Assembly (NCBI GenBank): GCA_900108205.1
Contig: FNUU01000001.1
Span: 358,673 to 422,672 of the forward strand
DNA: 64,000 nt
Reading direction: 5' to 3'
From: Eubacterium ruminantium
GTDB taxonomy: Bacteria; Bacillota; Clostridia; Lachnospirales; Lachnospiraceae
Numbering within the stretch: position 1 is the first letter of the stretch; every line of letters starts with the position of its first letter. The position numbers and the translations under genes are program-made. Of this stretch, positions 17,658 to 27,214 are shown piece by piece. The notes under the pieces are model-generated. The model did no database searches, was not told where the DNA came from, and was given only the letters and a program-made list of their open reading frames with translations.

Positions 17658-19946
17658 TTATTTCACCGTCAATGTAACCGTATTTGAAACAACCTTCTCT
17701 GTACCGTTCGTTACTATGCAGCGGAATTTATATCCATTCATTTTTGCTGAAGCAGTGAATGTTATCTTATTTGTTGTATTTCCGGTGGCGCCACTGTTCT
17801 TCCATCCCTTGCCTTCCACATATACCTGCCACTGATAGCTTAAGTTAGCACCTGCTGCCTTTAAAGAAAATGTTGCTGTCTTACCTTTGGCTACGCTGAC
17901 ATTTACCGGCTGGGTAACGATGTTGCTTCTTGTTGTCAAAGTTACAATATTTGAGTAAATTGTAATATCTCCTCCGGTAATCTTGCATCTGAACATTCTT
18001 CCATTTGTTGTCTTGGTTGCTTTGAAAAGGATGGATGCAGTCTGATTACCCTTTGCACTGCTGTTCATCCATTTCTGGCCATCTTTACTTACCTGCCACT
18101 GGTACGAAAGCTCTCCGCCTCCGGCAGCTACCGTAAATCTTGCATTATTACCGTAAAATGCAGTCCTGTCCTGTGGCTGCTCGCTTATTGAAGGCTTTAT
18201 AATGTAGCTATAGCTGTAACTTCCACTATAGTTTCCTTTAAAAATGATCCTTGCCAAAGCTTTTCCGGCATTAGTATTATTGCTGTATGTTACAGAATAA
18301 TCTTTTCCTTTTGTCAGGACCTCATCGCCAAGCACCACCTTTACCGATGGCTTCTTGGCAGTTCCGTCATAGTCATATATCTTTTTACCAAGATAAACCT
18401 TTACTTTATCACTGATTCCCCACGCATTTATGACCCATGTAAATTTTTTATCTTCAGTAGTACCATCAGCCCACATTGTATTATTTTTATCTTTTAAAGA
18501 TATTGTGGCTGTATATGTTCCGGCATTGGTTGCACTTCCATTTGTAACATTATAATCATCTCCGCCGGCAACAGCTGTTTTTACATTTCCGTCATAGGTA
18601 AATGACTTTGTATACTCAGGAACACTGACACTTTTCTTAGGAAATGTATCACAGGTAAAACTGTATGCTGTAATATTCGGTGTAAGCCTATAGAATACCG
18701 GCGTTCCACTGTTTACACCGGATTGTGTAACATACCAGACAATTTTACCATCAATATACTTTGGATCACAGTCCGACAGCTTTAGATTAGGAATAAATCC
18801 AACCGAACCTTTTTTCTTACCGGTTCCGTCAACAAATGCATAATATACTCCCGGCTGTGACTGCTGAGAATTTTTCTCCTGCCAGATAACCGTAAAAAGA
18901 TTGTCACTTATCTTAACAAGAAATGGATTAGATGCAGTTTCACTGCCGCCCTCAGCATAATCCGTAAGCTGAACAGTGTTTACATTGCTCAGATTTTTAT
19001 CTGTATATACAACCTTGATATTTCTGATACCGCTTGAGTTATATGAGTCGCCCATCTTTACCGAACTTAATGCCGTCAGGTATCCGGACTCACTTATCTC
19101 AAAACCGCCAACCGAAACGCCTGTATAATTTGCACCGACACTGCCGGAAATATCGCACAGAGAAGTATTACTGTACCTTCCCAAACTAGGAGACGTAACA
19201 GTATTCGAATACTTTCCGATCACAACCTGCCTAGGGTATGCATCACCGTGATCAACCGCGATAATATTCTCATTATCTATTTTAACAAACTGATTAAATG
19301 AATGACTAACATATCCAGAATTAAGATTTGCAACATCTGTAAATGAATCTATTATTTCCATGGTACTCGTTTTCATTTTAATCATAATATTGGCCTGATG
19401 GTTATAGCCATCATCTGATTGATACATGGTATGACACGTACGTATTACAAGATGATCGCCTGACTCATCCATCCTCAGTGTACCTGCCTGAAATGGCTTT
19501 TCTGTATTTGCGCCATAGAAACTGCAAGAATCAAGCCGATTCCATTTCTTATCATATTTTACGATTCGAATAACTTCCTTTTCATCGCTCTCGTCAGGAT
19601 TATTCTGACCATATACTATATAATTATATACAGCACCTGAATAGAAGCCCCCAAACAGCGGAAGCTCCGCCTGCTTCTTCTTATAGCTGTAGCAGTTAAA
19701 ATTACTGTCATAGTTTTCAATAACAACATTTCCCGAAATGAATTCCACTCTTTCATAACCACCATCAATTCCTTCGATATAAGAATTGATAGGATTCGCC
19801 ATATACCAGCTATACTCATGCTTATTTACGTTGTTAGACGATTCCGGCGTTAACCATCCGTCCGCCTTAACACCTTTTGTGAAAGCACCTGCGAAAAATA
19901 CTGCTGCAGACACCGCAGCTAGAATCCCTTTAAATCTTTTCCTCAT
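17658..19946 (-). CDS. Secreted protein with propeller-like N-terminus, YDG-type repeats and two Ig-like domains
   Basis: A 762-residue exported protein: signal peptide (GILAAVSAAVFFAGAF...VKADG), an N-terminal half of about 430 residues with beta-rich repeats that read like a lectin or propeller fold, then YDG-type segments (FTYDGNVKTAV; IYDYDGTAKKP...NNTNAGKALA), and two C-terminal Ig-like repeats each with YQWQV and a K/GxxFRCxxT strand (ELSYQWQVSKDGQKW; NLSYQWQVYVEGKGW). No wall anchor is visible. ATG 19946 is chosen because AGGGGAGGAT sits five bases upstream; the frame is open further but without a site. The Ig-like repeats are common in clostridial surface proteins that bind glycans or wall; the ligand here is unknown. 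Confidence 0.85.
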   Translation of the reverse strand: MRKRFKGILAAVSAAVFFAGAFTKGVKADGWLTPESSNNVNKHEYSWYMANPINSYIEGIDGGYERVEFISGNVVIENYDSNFNCYSYKKKQAELPLFGGFYSGAVYNYIVYGQNNPDESDEKEVIRIVKYDKKWNRLDSCSFYGANTEKPFQAGTLRMDESGDHLVIRTCHTMYQSDDGYNHQANIMIKMKTSTMEIIDSFTDVANLNSGYVSHSFNQFVKIDNENIIAVDHGDAYPRQVVIGKYSNTVTSPSLGRYSNTSLCDISGSVGANYTGVSVGGFEISESGYLTALSSVKMGDSYNSSGIRNIKVVYTDKNLSNVNTVQLTDYAEGGSETASNPFLVKISDNLFTVIWQEKNSQQSQPGVYYAFVDGTGKKKGSVGFIPNLKLSDCDPKYIDGKIVWYVTQSGVNSGTPVFYRLTPNITAYSFTCDTFPKKSVSVPEYTKSFTYDGNVKTAVAGGDDYNVTNGSATNAGTYTATISLKDKNNTMWADGTTEDKKFTWVINAWGISDKVKVYLGKKIYDYDGTAKKPSVKVVLGDEVLTKGKDYSVTYSNNTNAGKALARIIFKGNYSGSYSYSYIIKPSISEQPQDRTAFYGNNARFTVAAGGGELSYQWQVSKDGQKWMNSSAKGNQTASILFKATKTTNGRMFRCKITGGDITIYSNIVTLTTRSNIVTQPVNVSVAKGKTATFSLKAAGANLSYQWQVYVEGKGWKNSGATGNTTNKITFTASAKMNGYKFRCIVTNGTEKVVSNTVTLTVK

Positions 19947-20106
19947 CGTAATCCTCCCCTCATTTTTATTCCGCAACAAAACCCTTTGTATCAAATAAAA
20001 TATATTCATATAATACCATTTTATGTGTTTTTTCGCAATCATTCTGCGGCATTCATAGATCAGGATTCATAGATTGATTCACATGTGCATGACTCGCTCA
20101 GTGCGC

Positions 20107-20143
20107 AAAAAAAGATTTCGTAATCATTAATAACTACGAAATC
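20107..20143 (-). terminator. Intrinsic terminator of ssrA
   Basis: GATTTCGTA pairs with TACGAAATC and is followed on the minus strand by seven T, a few bases beyond the tmRNA 3' end. Confidence 0.88.
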
Positions 20144-20149
20144 TCCTCT

Positions 20150-20493
20150 AGTGGACCTGACGGGGGTCGAACCCGTGTCCAAAAACCCTTCCATTACAAC
20201 CTCTCCCATCACAGACAAGTGTTTTGACATTCCCTCCTCTGTACATCCACTGTCAGATTTACAGATTCAGTAGCTTCATATTATCTTTCCCGACCTCAAA
20301 GCTTTGGAAGGAAAGTGCTCCGCCTCATCGGTGCCAGACTCTTAAGCAGCGGATGACTCAAGGCTGACAGCTGCCATTAGGCAGCGATTGCTAAATTATC
20401 TTCAGCGTTTATTTTTTTCCGAGTTTTAACGTGGTCCCGGACCACGAATGGCTGTCATAACTTCTAGATCCCTGTCGAAACCAATACAGGCCC
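20150..20493 (-). ncRNA. ssrA: tmRNA (ssrA)
   Basis: The 5' arm GGGCCTG pairs with the 3' arm CAGGTCC (seven pairs, one G-U), next to a tRNA-like T-arm with GGTTCGACCCCC and the 5' motif TTTCGACAGGG. The tag-coding frame ends ...N-A-E-D-N-L-A-I-A-A before TAA, a normal proteolysis tag. The 3' end reads ACTA, so CCA is not encoded exactly and must be made by processing and CCA addition. smpB and rnr lie just upstream on the same strand, so the trans-translation parts are clustered. Confidence 0.97.
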
Positions 20494-20510
20494 TTATTTA
20501 ATTGTTTTCT

Positions 20511-20550
20511 TCTCATAATCCTGCGGGACTAAAGTCCCTACGATATCTTA
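20511..20550 (+). repeat. Partial copy of the dispersed repeat at the ssrA 5' flank
   Basis: TCTCATAATCCTGCGGGACT and AAAGTCCC match the unit; it runs into the stop codon of the small membrane protein gene. Confidence 0.7.
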
Positions 20551-20871
20551 CTGAGCAGAATCTCCATCTGTCGCAAGTGTCATACCGGAATAAAGATCAT
20601 AATAATTATCTGTATAATACTGATCAAACCACTTATCATACTCATCTGCTTCAATATATTTTGTTTCAGTAGCAGCTTCGGCTTTTTCCTCATCCTTTTT
20701 CTTATCCTGGCTATGCTTATAAAGCGCCTTGCCAAGAGGGAAGCCGATCAGCGCTCCGAGAACAATGGCTGCGACAAATATTGCTGCCACCGTCTTTATC
20801 TTCTGCCTTCTTATGATCTTTTTACGATTCTTTTTATCCTTTTTATACTTATCAACCTTAGCCTGACTCAT
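20548..20871 (-). CDS. Small single-span membrane protein, unknown
   Basis: A 107-residue protein with a very basic N-terminus (KYKKDKKNRKKIIRRQK), one transmembrane helix (about residues 27-48, VAAIFVAAIVLGALIGFPLG) and a polar acidic C-terminus rich in Asp, Glu and Tyr. The positive-inside rule puts the tail outside. I do not recognise the family. It lies between smpB and ssrA, 241 nt after smpB, and its stop codon falls inside a copy of the dispersed repeat. Confidence 0.65.
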   Translation of the reverse strand: MSQAKVDKYKKDKKNRKKIIRRQKIKTVAAIFVAAIVLGALIGFPLGKALYKHSQDKKKDEEKAEAATETKYIEADEYDKWFDQYYTDNYYDLYSGMTLATDGDSAQ

Positions 20872-20930
20872 CTTACTGTCTCCATTTAATCATAACTCAT
20901 TATATGCTGATCCTGTATCAACCCGAAATA

Positions 20931-21020
20931 TCTCATAATCCTTCGCGGCTGACATACCAACGATATCTTATCAAAAATACTCACTTCGCCTCAGGCTAAG
21001 TTTTTCTTCCGATAAGTTAT
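20931..21020 (+). repeat. Diverged copy of the dispersed repeat downstream of smpB
   Basis: TCTCATAATCCTTCGCGGCT, ATCTTATCAAAAATACTCA and TTTTTCTTCCGATAAGTTAT keep the long-hairpin arms. Confidence 0.65.
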
Positions 21021-21112
21021 CATATATGAATACCATATACAAAATGTCCTGATTACTTCATATGATCAACAAATGATATAATAACACCAAAAAAGGAACT
21101 ATGCAAACATAT

Positions 21113-21583
21113 TTATGCCTTCAGATTCCTTATCTTGAAATCTCTCTCAGCCTCTCTCTTTGCGTCCTTCTTGGCTATATCATCCCTCTTGTCATAGAGT
21201 TTTTTACCTCTGGCCAGAGCTATCTCTATCTTTGCTCTTCCATTTTTGAAATACACCTTAACAGGAACTATCGTATAGCCTGCTGCCTCTCTTCCCTGAG
21301 CCAGCTTTAAAATCTCCTTCTTATGAAGGAGAAGCTTTCTCTTTCTGAGCGGATCCCTGTTAAAAATATTTCCCTTCTCATAAGGATTGATATGCATATG
21401 ATGAATAAATATCTCACCATTATCTACACCTATGAAAGCCTCCTTGATGCTGCAGTTTCCCTGCCTCAGAGACTTAACCTCTGTCCCCACAAGCTCTATT
21501 CCTGCTTCATAGGTTTCCTCTATAAAATAATCATGAAAGACTTTTTTATTATTAGCAATAAGTTTATCTCTGTTTTCTTTCAT
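21113..21583 (-). CDS. smpB: SsrA-binding protein SmpB
   Basis: A 156-residue SmpB: N-terminal [29 protein letters not shown]-type core, central INPYEKGN and [12 protein letters not shown], and the C-terminal basic tail ([18 protein letters not shown]) that mimics the codon-anticodon stem in the ribosome. It binds tmRNA and EF-Tu to rescue stalled ribosomes. Starts 30 nt after rnr and lies close to ssrA on the same strand, the usual arrangement in Firmicutes. Confidence 0.97.
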   Translation of the reverse strand: MKENRDKLIANNKKVFHDYFIEETYEAGIELVGTEVKSLRQGNCSIKEAFIGVDNGEIFIHHMHINPYEKGNIFNRDPLRKRKLLLHKKEILKLAQGREAAGYTIVPVKVYFKNGRAKIEIALARGKKLYDKRDDIAKKDAKREAERDFKIRNLKA

Positions 21584-21613
21584 TTGTCTATATATCTCCC
21601 AGTATAATAATTA

Positions 21614-23884
21614 TCAAAGTTTCTTCAGCAGTTTAAAATCAATGACTCTCTCGATCTTATCTGCCCTGACAACCTTAATATGAACCTTATCACCAAGGTT
21701 AAAAACATTTCCGGTACGCTCACCCTTCATACACATTGAAGCCTCATCATATCTGTAGTAATCATCCTCCAGATATGCGACAGAGATTGCACCTTCAACA
21801 GTATTTTCAAGTTCCACAAATATATTCTGCTGGCTAAATCCGGAAATGACGCCCTTATACTCACTTCCTATACGCTCAGACATATATTCTATCTCTTTAA
21901 GTCTGGTGACATCTCTCTCAGCCTCATCTGCACGTCTTTCCTTCATGGAATTATCAGCAGCCACCTTTGGCAGGAGGTTATTGTAGTGTCTGATTCTCTC
22001 ATTGTCCAGCTTTCCATGCAGCTGTTCCTTTATGATCCTGTGTATCTGCAGATCCGGATATCTTCTGATAGGTGAAGTAAAATGACAGTAATACTTACAT
22101 GCCAGTCCGAAATGTCCTGTACATTCAGTACTGTAACGTGCTTGCTGCATTGAACGAAGCGTCAGCTTGCTTATCATTGCTTCATAAGGCTCACCCTCAA
22201 TCTTTTTAAGAAGCTTCTGGAATTCCTTCGGATGAATATTATCATGCGCCGCAGTCTTAAAATAAATACCGAAATTCTTTATAGTCTGCGCCAGTATATC
22301 CACCTTCACAGGATCCGGTGCCTCATGAGTTCTGTATTCAAATGGAAGCTCCTGCCAGAAGAAATCTTCAGCGATCACTTCATTTGCCATAAGCATGAAA
22401 TCTTCAATAAGCCTGGTCGCATCATTTCTGTCATGTGCACATATTTCAACAGGCTTATGATTCTCATCAACCTTGATCTCTGTCTCAGCCATATCAAAAT
22501 CTATTGAGCCCCTCTCATGCCTCTTGGCTCTGATTATCCTTGAAAGCTCCTGCATTCTGTCAAACAGTGGGATAAGCGGCTTATATCTTTCGACAGGTGC
22601 ATCCCCCATACGGCATATCAGCTTATTTACATCCGTATAATTCATACGTTCATTGACATTTATAACGCCCTCAACTATTTCATGTGAAAGCACCTTACCC
22701 TTCTCGTCTATATCCATAATACACGAAAGTGTAAGCCTGTCCACGCCTGCGTTAAGAGAACAAATGCCATTTGAAAGCTTATGAGGAAGCATCGGAATAA
22801 CCGAGTCGATAAGATAATTACTGGTTCCTCTGTTAAGTGCTTCCTTATCAAGAGGACTGCCCTCTTTAACGTAATTCGAAACATCCGCAATATGTACGCC
22901 AAGAGTATAAATGCCATCCTTAAAAGAAAGTGTTATAGCATCATCCAGATCCTTTGCATCTTCACCATCAATGGTAACTGTATCAAGATTTCTGAAATCT
23001 CTTCTTCCTTTTATCTCCTCAGGCGACACTGATTCAGGTATAGTAAGAAGCTCTCTCTCAACATCCTCAGGAAAATCCACCGGAATATTATAGCTTTTAA
23101 CAACTGTAAGTATATCCGAAGCCGGATCGTCAATATGTCCCAGAATTTCAGTTATTATTCCGGAAGGCGACTTCTTGTCATCGCCATAATCCTTAATATC
23201 ACAAATGACGATGCTTCCCTTTACAGCACCCATGGAAGCTTCCTTCGGAATAAATATATCATTTGCAATCTTCTTATTATTTGGTATTACAAAGCCAAAT
23301 GAAGTCCCCGGGTCATAAACCCCAATAACATTTCTTATGGCATGACTTATAACTCTTAAAACTGTCGCCTCAGTTCTGTTACCGTCAAAAGCCTTCCTGG
23401 TCTCGCGTATAAGAACCTTGTCACCCTCAAATGCATTTGCCGTTTCCTTTGCATGAATGAAGAAATCATCGTCGTAACCTTCAACCGTAACAAACCCGAA
23501 GCCTTTTCTGTTACCTGTAAAAATACCCACATGCGTATCCTTCGGAGTCGGCATATAACGGTTGTTCCTGGTCTTGATGATCTTGTATTCTTCCTCAAGC
23601 ATAGTCAGAATATCCAGCAGCTGCTGCTTTTCCTCCTCTGTCTGAAGACCGTAAAGATATACAATCTCCTTAAACCTCATAGGCTTATAATCCTTACTGT
23701 TCATAAGTAGAAGAAGTGCTTCTTTTCTTTCTTCCAAAATGTCGTCAGAGTTTTCCTCATCATCAGCTTCGTCATTCATATCAATAAGCTGCTCTTCAGA
23801 AGTTTCATTTATATTTTCTTCAGACATCTCGCCTGTTTTTTCTTTATTCATATTCCAAAAATATTCTTTTTCTTTTTTACTCAA
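21614..23884 (-). CDS. rnr: Ribonuclease R (RNB-S1 3'-5' exoribonuclease)
   Basis: A 756-residue RNase R. After an acidic, low-complexity N-terminal extension (about 60 residues) come a helix-turn-helix-like segment, cold-shock domains (GFGFVTVEG; FGFVIPNN), the RNB catalytic domain with the active-site Asp cluster in DGEDAKDLDDAITL, the TSPIRRYPDLQIHR motif, and a C-terminal S1 domain (YKGVISGFSQQNIFVELEN). It degrades structured RNA and takes part in tmRNA-linked decay, matching its place before smpB. The start is TTG 23884, with AGGGGTGA upstream at good spacing. Confidence 0.95.
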   Translation of the reverse strand: MSKKEKEYFWNMNKEKTGEMSEENINETSEEQLIDMNDEADDEENSDDILEERKEALLLLMNSKDYKPMRFKEIVYLYGLQTEEEKQQLLDILTMLEEEYKIIKTRNNRYMPTPKDTHVGIFTGNRKGFGFVTVEGYDDDFFIHAKETANAFEGDKVLIRETRKAFDGNRTEATVLRVISHAIRNVIGVYDPGTSFGFVIPNNKKIANDIFIPKEASMGAVKGSIVICDIKDYGDDKKSPSGIITEILGHIDDPASDILTVVKSYNIPVDFPEDVERELLTIPESVSPEEIKGRRDFRNLDTVTIDGEDAKDLDDAITLSFKDGIYTLGVHIADVSNYVKEGSPLDKEALNRGTSNYLIDSVIPMLPHKLSNGICSLNAGVDRLTLSCIMDIDEKGKVLSHEIVEGVINVNERMNYTDVNKLICRMGDAPVERYKPLIPLFDRMQELSRIIRAKRHERGSIDFDMAETEIKVDENHKPVEICAHDRNDATRLIEDFMLMANEVIAEDFFWQELPFEYRTHEAPDPVKVDILAQTIKNFGIYFKTAAHDNIHPKEFQKLLKKIEGEPYEAMISKLTLRSMQQARYSTECTGHFGLACKYYCHFTSPIRRYPDLQIHRIIKEQLHGKLDNERIRHYNNLLPKVAADNSMKERRADEAERDVTRLKEIEYMSERIGSEYKGVISGFSQQNIFVELENTVEGAISVAYLEDDYYRYDEASMCMKGERTGNVFNLGDKVHIKVVRADKIERVIDFKLLKKL

Positions 23885-24098
23885 TTTTATTCACCCCTAA
23901 TATATAACGCATATAAATCTGTCTATATCATGATTCCGTAGTAAAAGTATCTTTGCCTGTCATGATACTATCATTAATCTTTCGCCCCTATATCATATTA
24001 TAGAACACAATGAATTTATCCTCAAGAATTTAATGTGCAAAGAGTATCATATATCTCTGTTTAACTATCATTCATAGACCGCTCATTACATAACTAAA

Positions 24099-24121
24099 GG
24101 GTGCTCCGCAATAGAGCACCC
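24099..24121 (-). terminator. Terminator after secG
   Basis: GGGTGCTC pairs with GAGCACCC around a 7-nt loop and is followed by TTT on the minus strand, just past the secG stop; the T-run is short. Confidence 0.6.
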
Positions 24122-24141
24122 TCTGAAATCATTTTATAAAA

Positions 24142-24387
24142 TTATGCAAGCCACTTCGAGCGAAGAAGGATAGCAAATACGAAATAAAGAACTGCGAGAA
24201 CTACTGTAACCTTCTTGATCACTGCATCCTTTGAACGTCCCTTATTCTTAGCCCAGTAAGAATCAGCAGCACCTGTAAGAGCTCCTGAAATTCCGTTATC
24301 CTTACCTTCCTGCATAAGAACGATTATTGTAAGCACTATTGAAACTATGATAAATGCAATTATTATAACTGTCTTCAAAACTTCCAC
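24142..24387 (-). CDS. secG: Preprotein translocase subunit SecG
   Basis: An 81-residue protein with two hydrophobic helices (VIIIAFIIVSIVLTIIVLM and VTVVLAVLYFVFAILL) joined by the SecG-like loop containing QEGKDNGISGAL. It is the small accessory subunit of the SecYEG channel. A good AGGAGG site precedes ATG 24387. secG lies near rnr and smpB, as in other Firmicutes (secG-rnr-smpB-ssrA). Confidence 0.93.
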   Translation of the reverse strand: MEVLKTVIIIAFIIVSIVLTIIVLMQEGKDNGISGALTGAADSYWAKNKGRSKDAVIKKVTVVLAVLYFVFAILLRSKWLA

Positions 24388-24472
24388 GATAAATTCCTCC
24401 TGAATAAACCATAAACATACTTTGCAATATTAACATACATTTTTGTGTTTATCAATAGCAAATTTGATTTTT

Positions 24473-27214
24473 TTATAACTTATATTTTTCTCTAAGCGCT
24501 TCACTTGCTTTTTCAACCTCTTCTTCAAGTTCGGTAGCTGACATAAGTCTTGCACCGGCTCCTCTTATGATCAGCTGAATAAGTCCGTCTGAGGTTGCTA
24601 CAGTTATATTCATATTTGTGGTGTTTTCATTTGTAAATCTTGCTATATACTGGTCTGCTGTTTCCGCCTGCTTTGTATAAACAACATTTATATTCTGATA
24701 TTTATCGATACGGGCTGTATTTCCCGGGACATTGTAAGCATCAAAGACCACGATAACTTCCATCCCACGTATTGCCTGATAATTCGTCATCATATCCAGA
24801 AGTCTTCCTCTTGCGCCCATAATATTATCTTCGACAAGTATTTTCAGATTCTTCCACTTATGAATGATATTATATCCATCCACAAGCAGATAATCTTTTT
24901 TTATCTTTACCTTTGAAGAACTGCCGGAGCCTGCGGCATTTGTTCTGCCGGAATCTTTCCCGCCTGACAGATTAGTACTGCCTGTAACCTTGTCAGCATT
25001 CTTCGTATAATGATATTTTCTCTTATATAAAGGATCTTTTCTTTTATTCGCAGAGAGAGCTCTGTCAAGAATAGAATCAATCTCATCCACGCCTATAGCT
25101 CTGTCATAATATGGTGTCTTAATGCTGTAATCTTTCAAATCAGTCTCATTCTTATCATAAGTAAATGAAGCGCCGTAAAGCCATTCCAGTTCTCTGTAAT
25201 CCTTTATCTTTTTTTCAACATGAGCTTTGTCAAATGCCTCCTGCCAGTCCACATAATAACCGGCTCCGTTTGCACAGAAAACAGACCCTACCGGAGCCCG
25301 TCTGTCTCTTCCAGGATCATAATTTATATTCACAAGTTCAGCATCTGTTCGCACACTTTCCTGATCAGCGGACGGAAGATACAACTCTTCGATTATACTT
25401 ATCCTTCCGTTTCCATGAGAAAATGCATTTAGATTCCCCTGATAATTTCTTATAAATCTGAGCGGCGCCACTCCGTCAATCTTTGCGATACCATCTCTGC
25501 TGTCCTGAATAGTGGCCTTTCCTCCCATTTCACTTATATCATTCAGAACCCTTCCGATAAAGCTGTCATTAATTGTAATACTGAATCTTTCATATGGTTC
25601 AAGGAGCACATTATTTCCTGCTTCCTCTCCACTTATAAGCGCCGACCTGAAGGCTCGTATAGCAGCTTCCCTCAGGTCACCGCCTTCTGTATGTTTAAGA
25701 CTGATACGTCCGGCAACAAGCGTCACCTTTACATCCGTTACAGGCAGACCCGCTATGACACCTCTTAGTCTTCCTCTGTGAAATGCCCCTCTGATGGATG
25801 AAATTATTTCGTTCTGATAATTCATAGACAGCTCATTCACGCTAAGTTCTGAATCTATGATTATTCCACTTCCTTCCGGAAGAGGTCTAAGTACCAAATG
25901 AACCTCAGCATAATGTCGAAGCGGCTCAAAATGTCCGACTCCGTATACTGCATTTTTGATTGTTTCTTTCAGAAGCACTCTTCCGGAATCAAAACTTACG
26001 CGGACATTATATCTCTCTATCAGCTGCTTTTCGAGAATCTCCAGCTGGATGTCTCCCATTATGCTTACCATAACGTCACTGCTGTCTTCCTCCTGAAATA
26101 CCTGAAGGAGCGGTTCTTCATCCTCAATCTCACGTATCATCGGAAGGAATTTTTCCACTGACAGATCTGCAGGAAGCACAATTCTATATACAAGGAGCGG
26201 TGTCAGAACAGGCAAATAATCTTCCTTTTCAAATCCAAGTGCCTGACCCGGATATGTGCCTGCAAGTCCTATAACCGCAATAATATCTCCTGCTTCAGCA
26301 TAATCTGACGTAGTATACTTCTGCCCATTATAAACCCTTATCTGACTTACCTTTTCATCCATTAACAGTTCTTCCCGGACATATAGTCTACCTCCTGTGA
26401 TTTTCATAAAGGACAGTCTGTTTTTCTTTTCATCTCTTGAAATTTTGAAAACTCTTGCACCAAATTCATTTCCATACTGCTGTTCAGAAGTATACTGTGA
26501 AAGCATATCCATCAGCTCTTTTACACCGGTATTCTTCAGAGCCGATCCTGCTATACACGGAAAGAGTTTTCTCTCAAATATAAGACGCCTTAATGTTTCT
26601 TCGGAAAGTTTATTATTATCAAAGAATTCCTCCATTGCCTCTTCATCAAGAGATGCAATTTCCTCGTAAACCTCTGCTGATATATCTGTAGCGTTCTCAA
26701 AGTTAGCACCATTTTTACATCTGATATCATTTATATTTAATAATCCGGAAACATCCACAAATCCTGCGCCAAGGCGCCTGTTAAGTTCCGTGATTATCGA
26801 TTCCTTATCGGTATTTGCATAATCCATTTTGTTAATAAAGATAAATGCAGGAACATCATAATCCCTGAGAAGTCTGAAGAGTGTTTCTGTATGACTTGTC
26901 ACTCCGTCCGCAGCATTTATCAGCAAGATTGCATAATCAATAACTCCCAGCACTCTCTCTGTTTCTGCAACAAAGTCTTCGTGTCCCGGAGTATCCAGAA
27001 GAGTAAATTCCGTATCTTCCCAATTGAACATAGCTTGCTTGGAAAAGATAGTGATTCCTCTGTCTTTTTCCATTTCATCTGTATCCAGAAAAGCGTCTCT
27101 ATTGTCTACTCTTCCCATTTTTCTTATAGTGCCTGCATTAAAAAGCAGACTTTCTGATAAAGTTGTCTTTCCTGCATCTACGTGTGCAAGTATACCGATG
27201 GATATTTTTTTCAT
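24473..27214 (-). CDS. TetM-like ribosomal-protection GTPase fused to a Rae1/YacP-type NYN endoribonuclease
   Basis: A 913-residue protein. Residues 1-~635 are an EF-G-like translational GTPase of the TetM/Otr family: HVDAGKTT (P-loop, 11-18), DRGIT (switch I), DTPGHED (74-80), NKMD (128-131) and GSALKNTG, followed by domains II-V. The domain IV loop reads ISLKHTEGGDLREA (about 504-517), unlike the SPVSTPADF-type loop of classic TetM/TetO that displaces tetracycline. A ~130-residue linker follows (Lys/Ser/Gly-rich near 745-770). Residues ~773-905 form an NYN/PIN-like nuclease of the YacP/Rae1 type: LLVDGYNIIH (Asp779), VIVVFDAYNV (Asp825), VYTKQAETADQYI (Asp854) and TVATSDGLIQ (Asp876), all acidic residues kept. 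Rae1 of Bacillus is a ribosome A-site mRNA endonuclease, so a GTPase that docks near the A site joined to it suggests a ribosome-targeted mRNA cleavage factor. That role is inference. Lies between secG and mscL. Confidence 0.9.
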   Translation of the reverse strand: MKKISIGILAHVDAGKTTLSESLLFNAGTIRKMGRVDNRDAFLDTDEMEKDRGITIFSKQAMFNWEDTEFTLLDTPGHEDFVAETERVLGVIDYAILLINAADGVTSHTETLFRLLRDYDVPAFIFINKMDYANTDKESIITELNRRLGAGFVDVSGLLNINDIRCKNGANFENATDISAEVYEEIASLDEEAMEEFFDNNKLSEETLRRLIFERKLFPCIAGSALKNTGVKELMDMLSQYTSEQQYGNEFGARVFKISRDEKKNRLSFMKITGGRLYVREELLMDEKVSQIRVYNGQKYTTSDYAEAGDIIAVIGLAGTYPGQALGFEKEDYLPVLTPLLVYRIVLPADLSVEKFLPMIREIEDEEPLLQVFQEEDSSDVMVSIMGDIQLEILEKQLIERYNVRVSFDSGRVLLKETIKNAVYGVGHFEPLRHYAEVHLVLRPLPEGSGIIIDSELSVNELSMNYQNEIISSIRGAFHRGRLRGVIAGLPVTDVKVTLVAGRISLKHTEGGDLREAAIRAFRSALISGEEAGNNVLLEPYERFSITINDSFIGRVLNDISEMGGKATIQDSRDGIAKIDGVAPLRFIRNYQGNLNAFSHGNGRISIIEELYLPSADQESVRTDAELVNINYDPGRDRRAPVGSVFCANGAGYYVDWQEAFDKAHVEKKIKDYRELEWLYGASFTYDKNETDLKDYSIKTPYYDRAIGVDEIDSILDRALSANKRKDPLYKRKYHYTKNADKVTGSTNLSGGKDSGRTNAAGSGSSSKVKIKKDYLLVDGYNIIHKWKNLKILVEDNIMGARGRLLDMMTNYQAIRGMEVIVVFDAYNVPGNTARIDKYQNINVVYTKQAETADQYIARFTNENTTNMNITVATSDGLIQLIIRGAGARLMSATELEEEVEKASEALREKYKL

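Noticed and set aside
24473-27214. Plain tetracycline resistance gene (tetM/tetO type)
   Set aside because: The domain IV loop does not match the drug-displacing loop and a nuclease domain is fused; context is housekeeping, not a mobile element.
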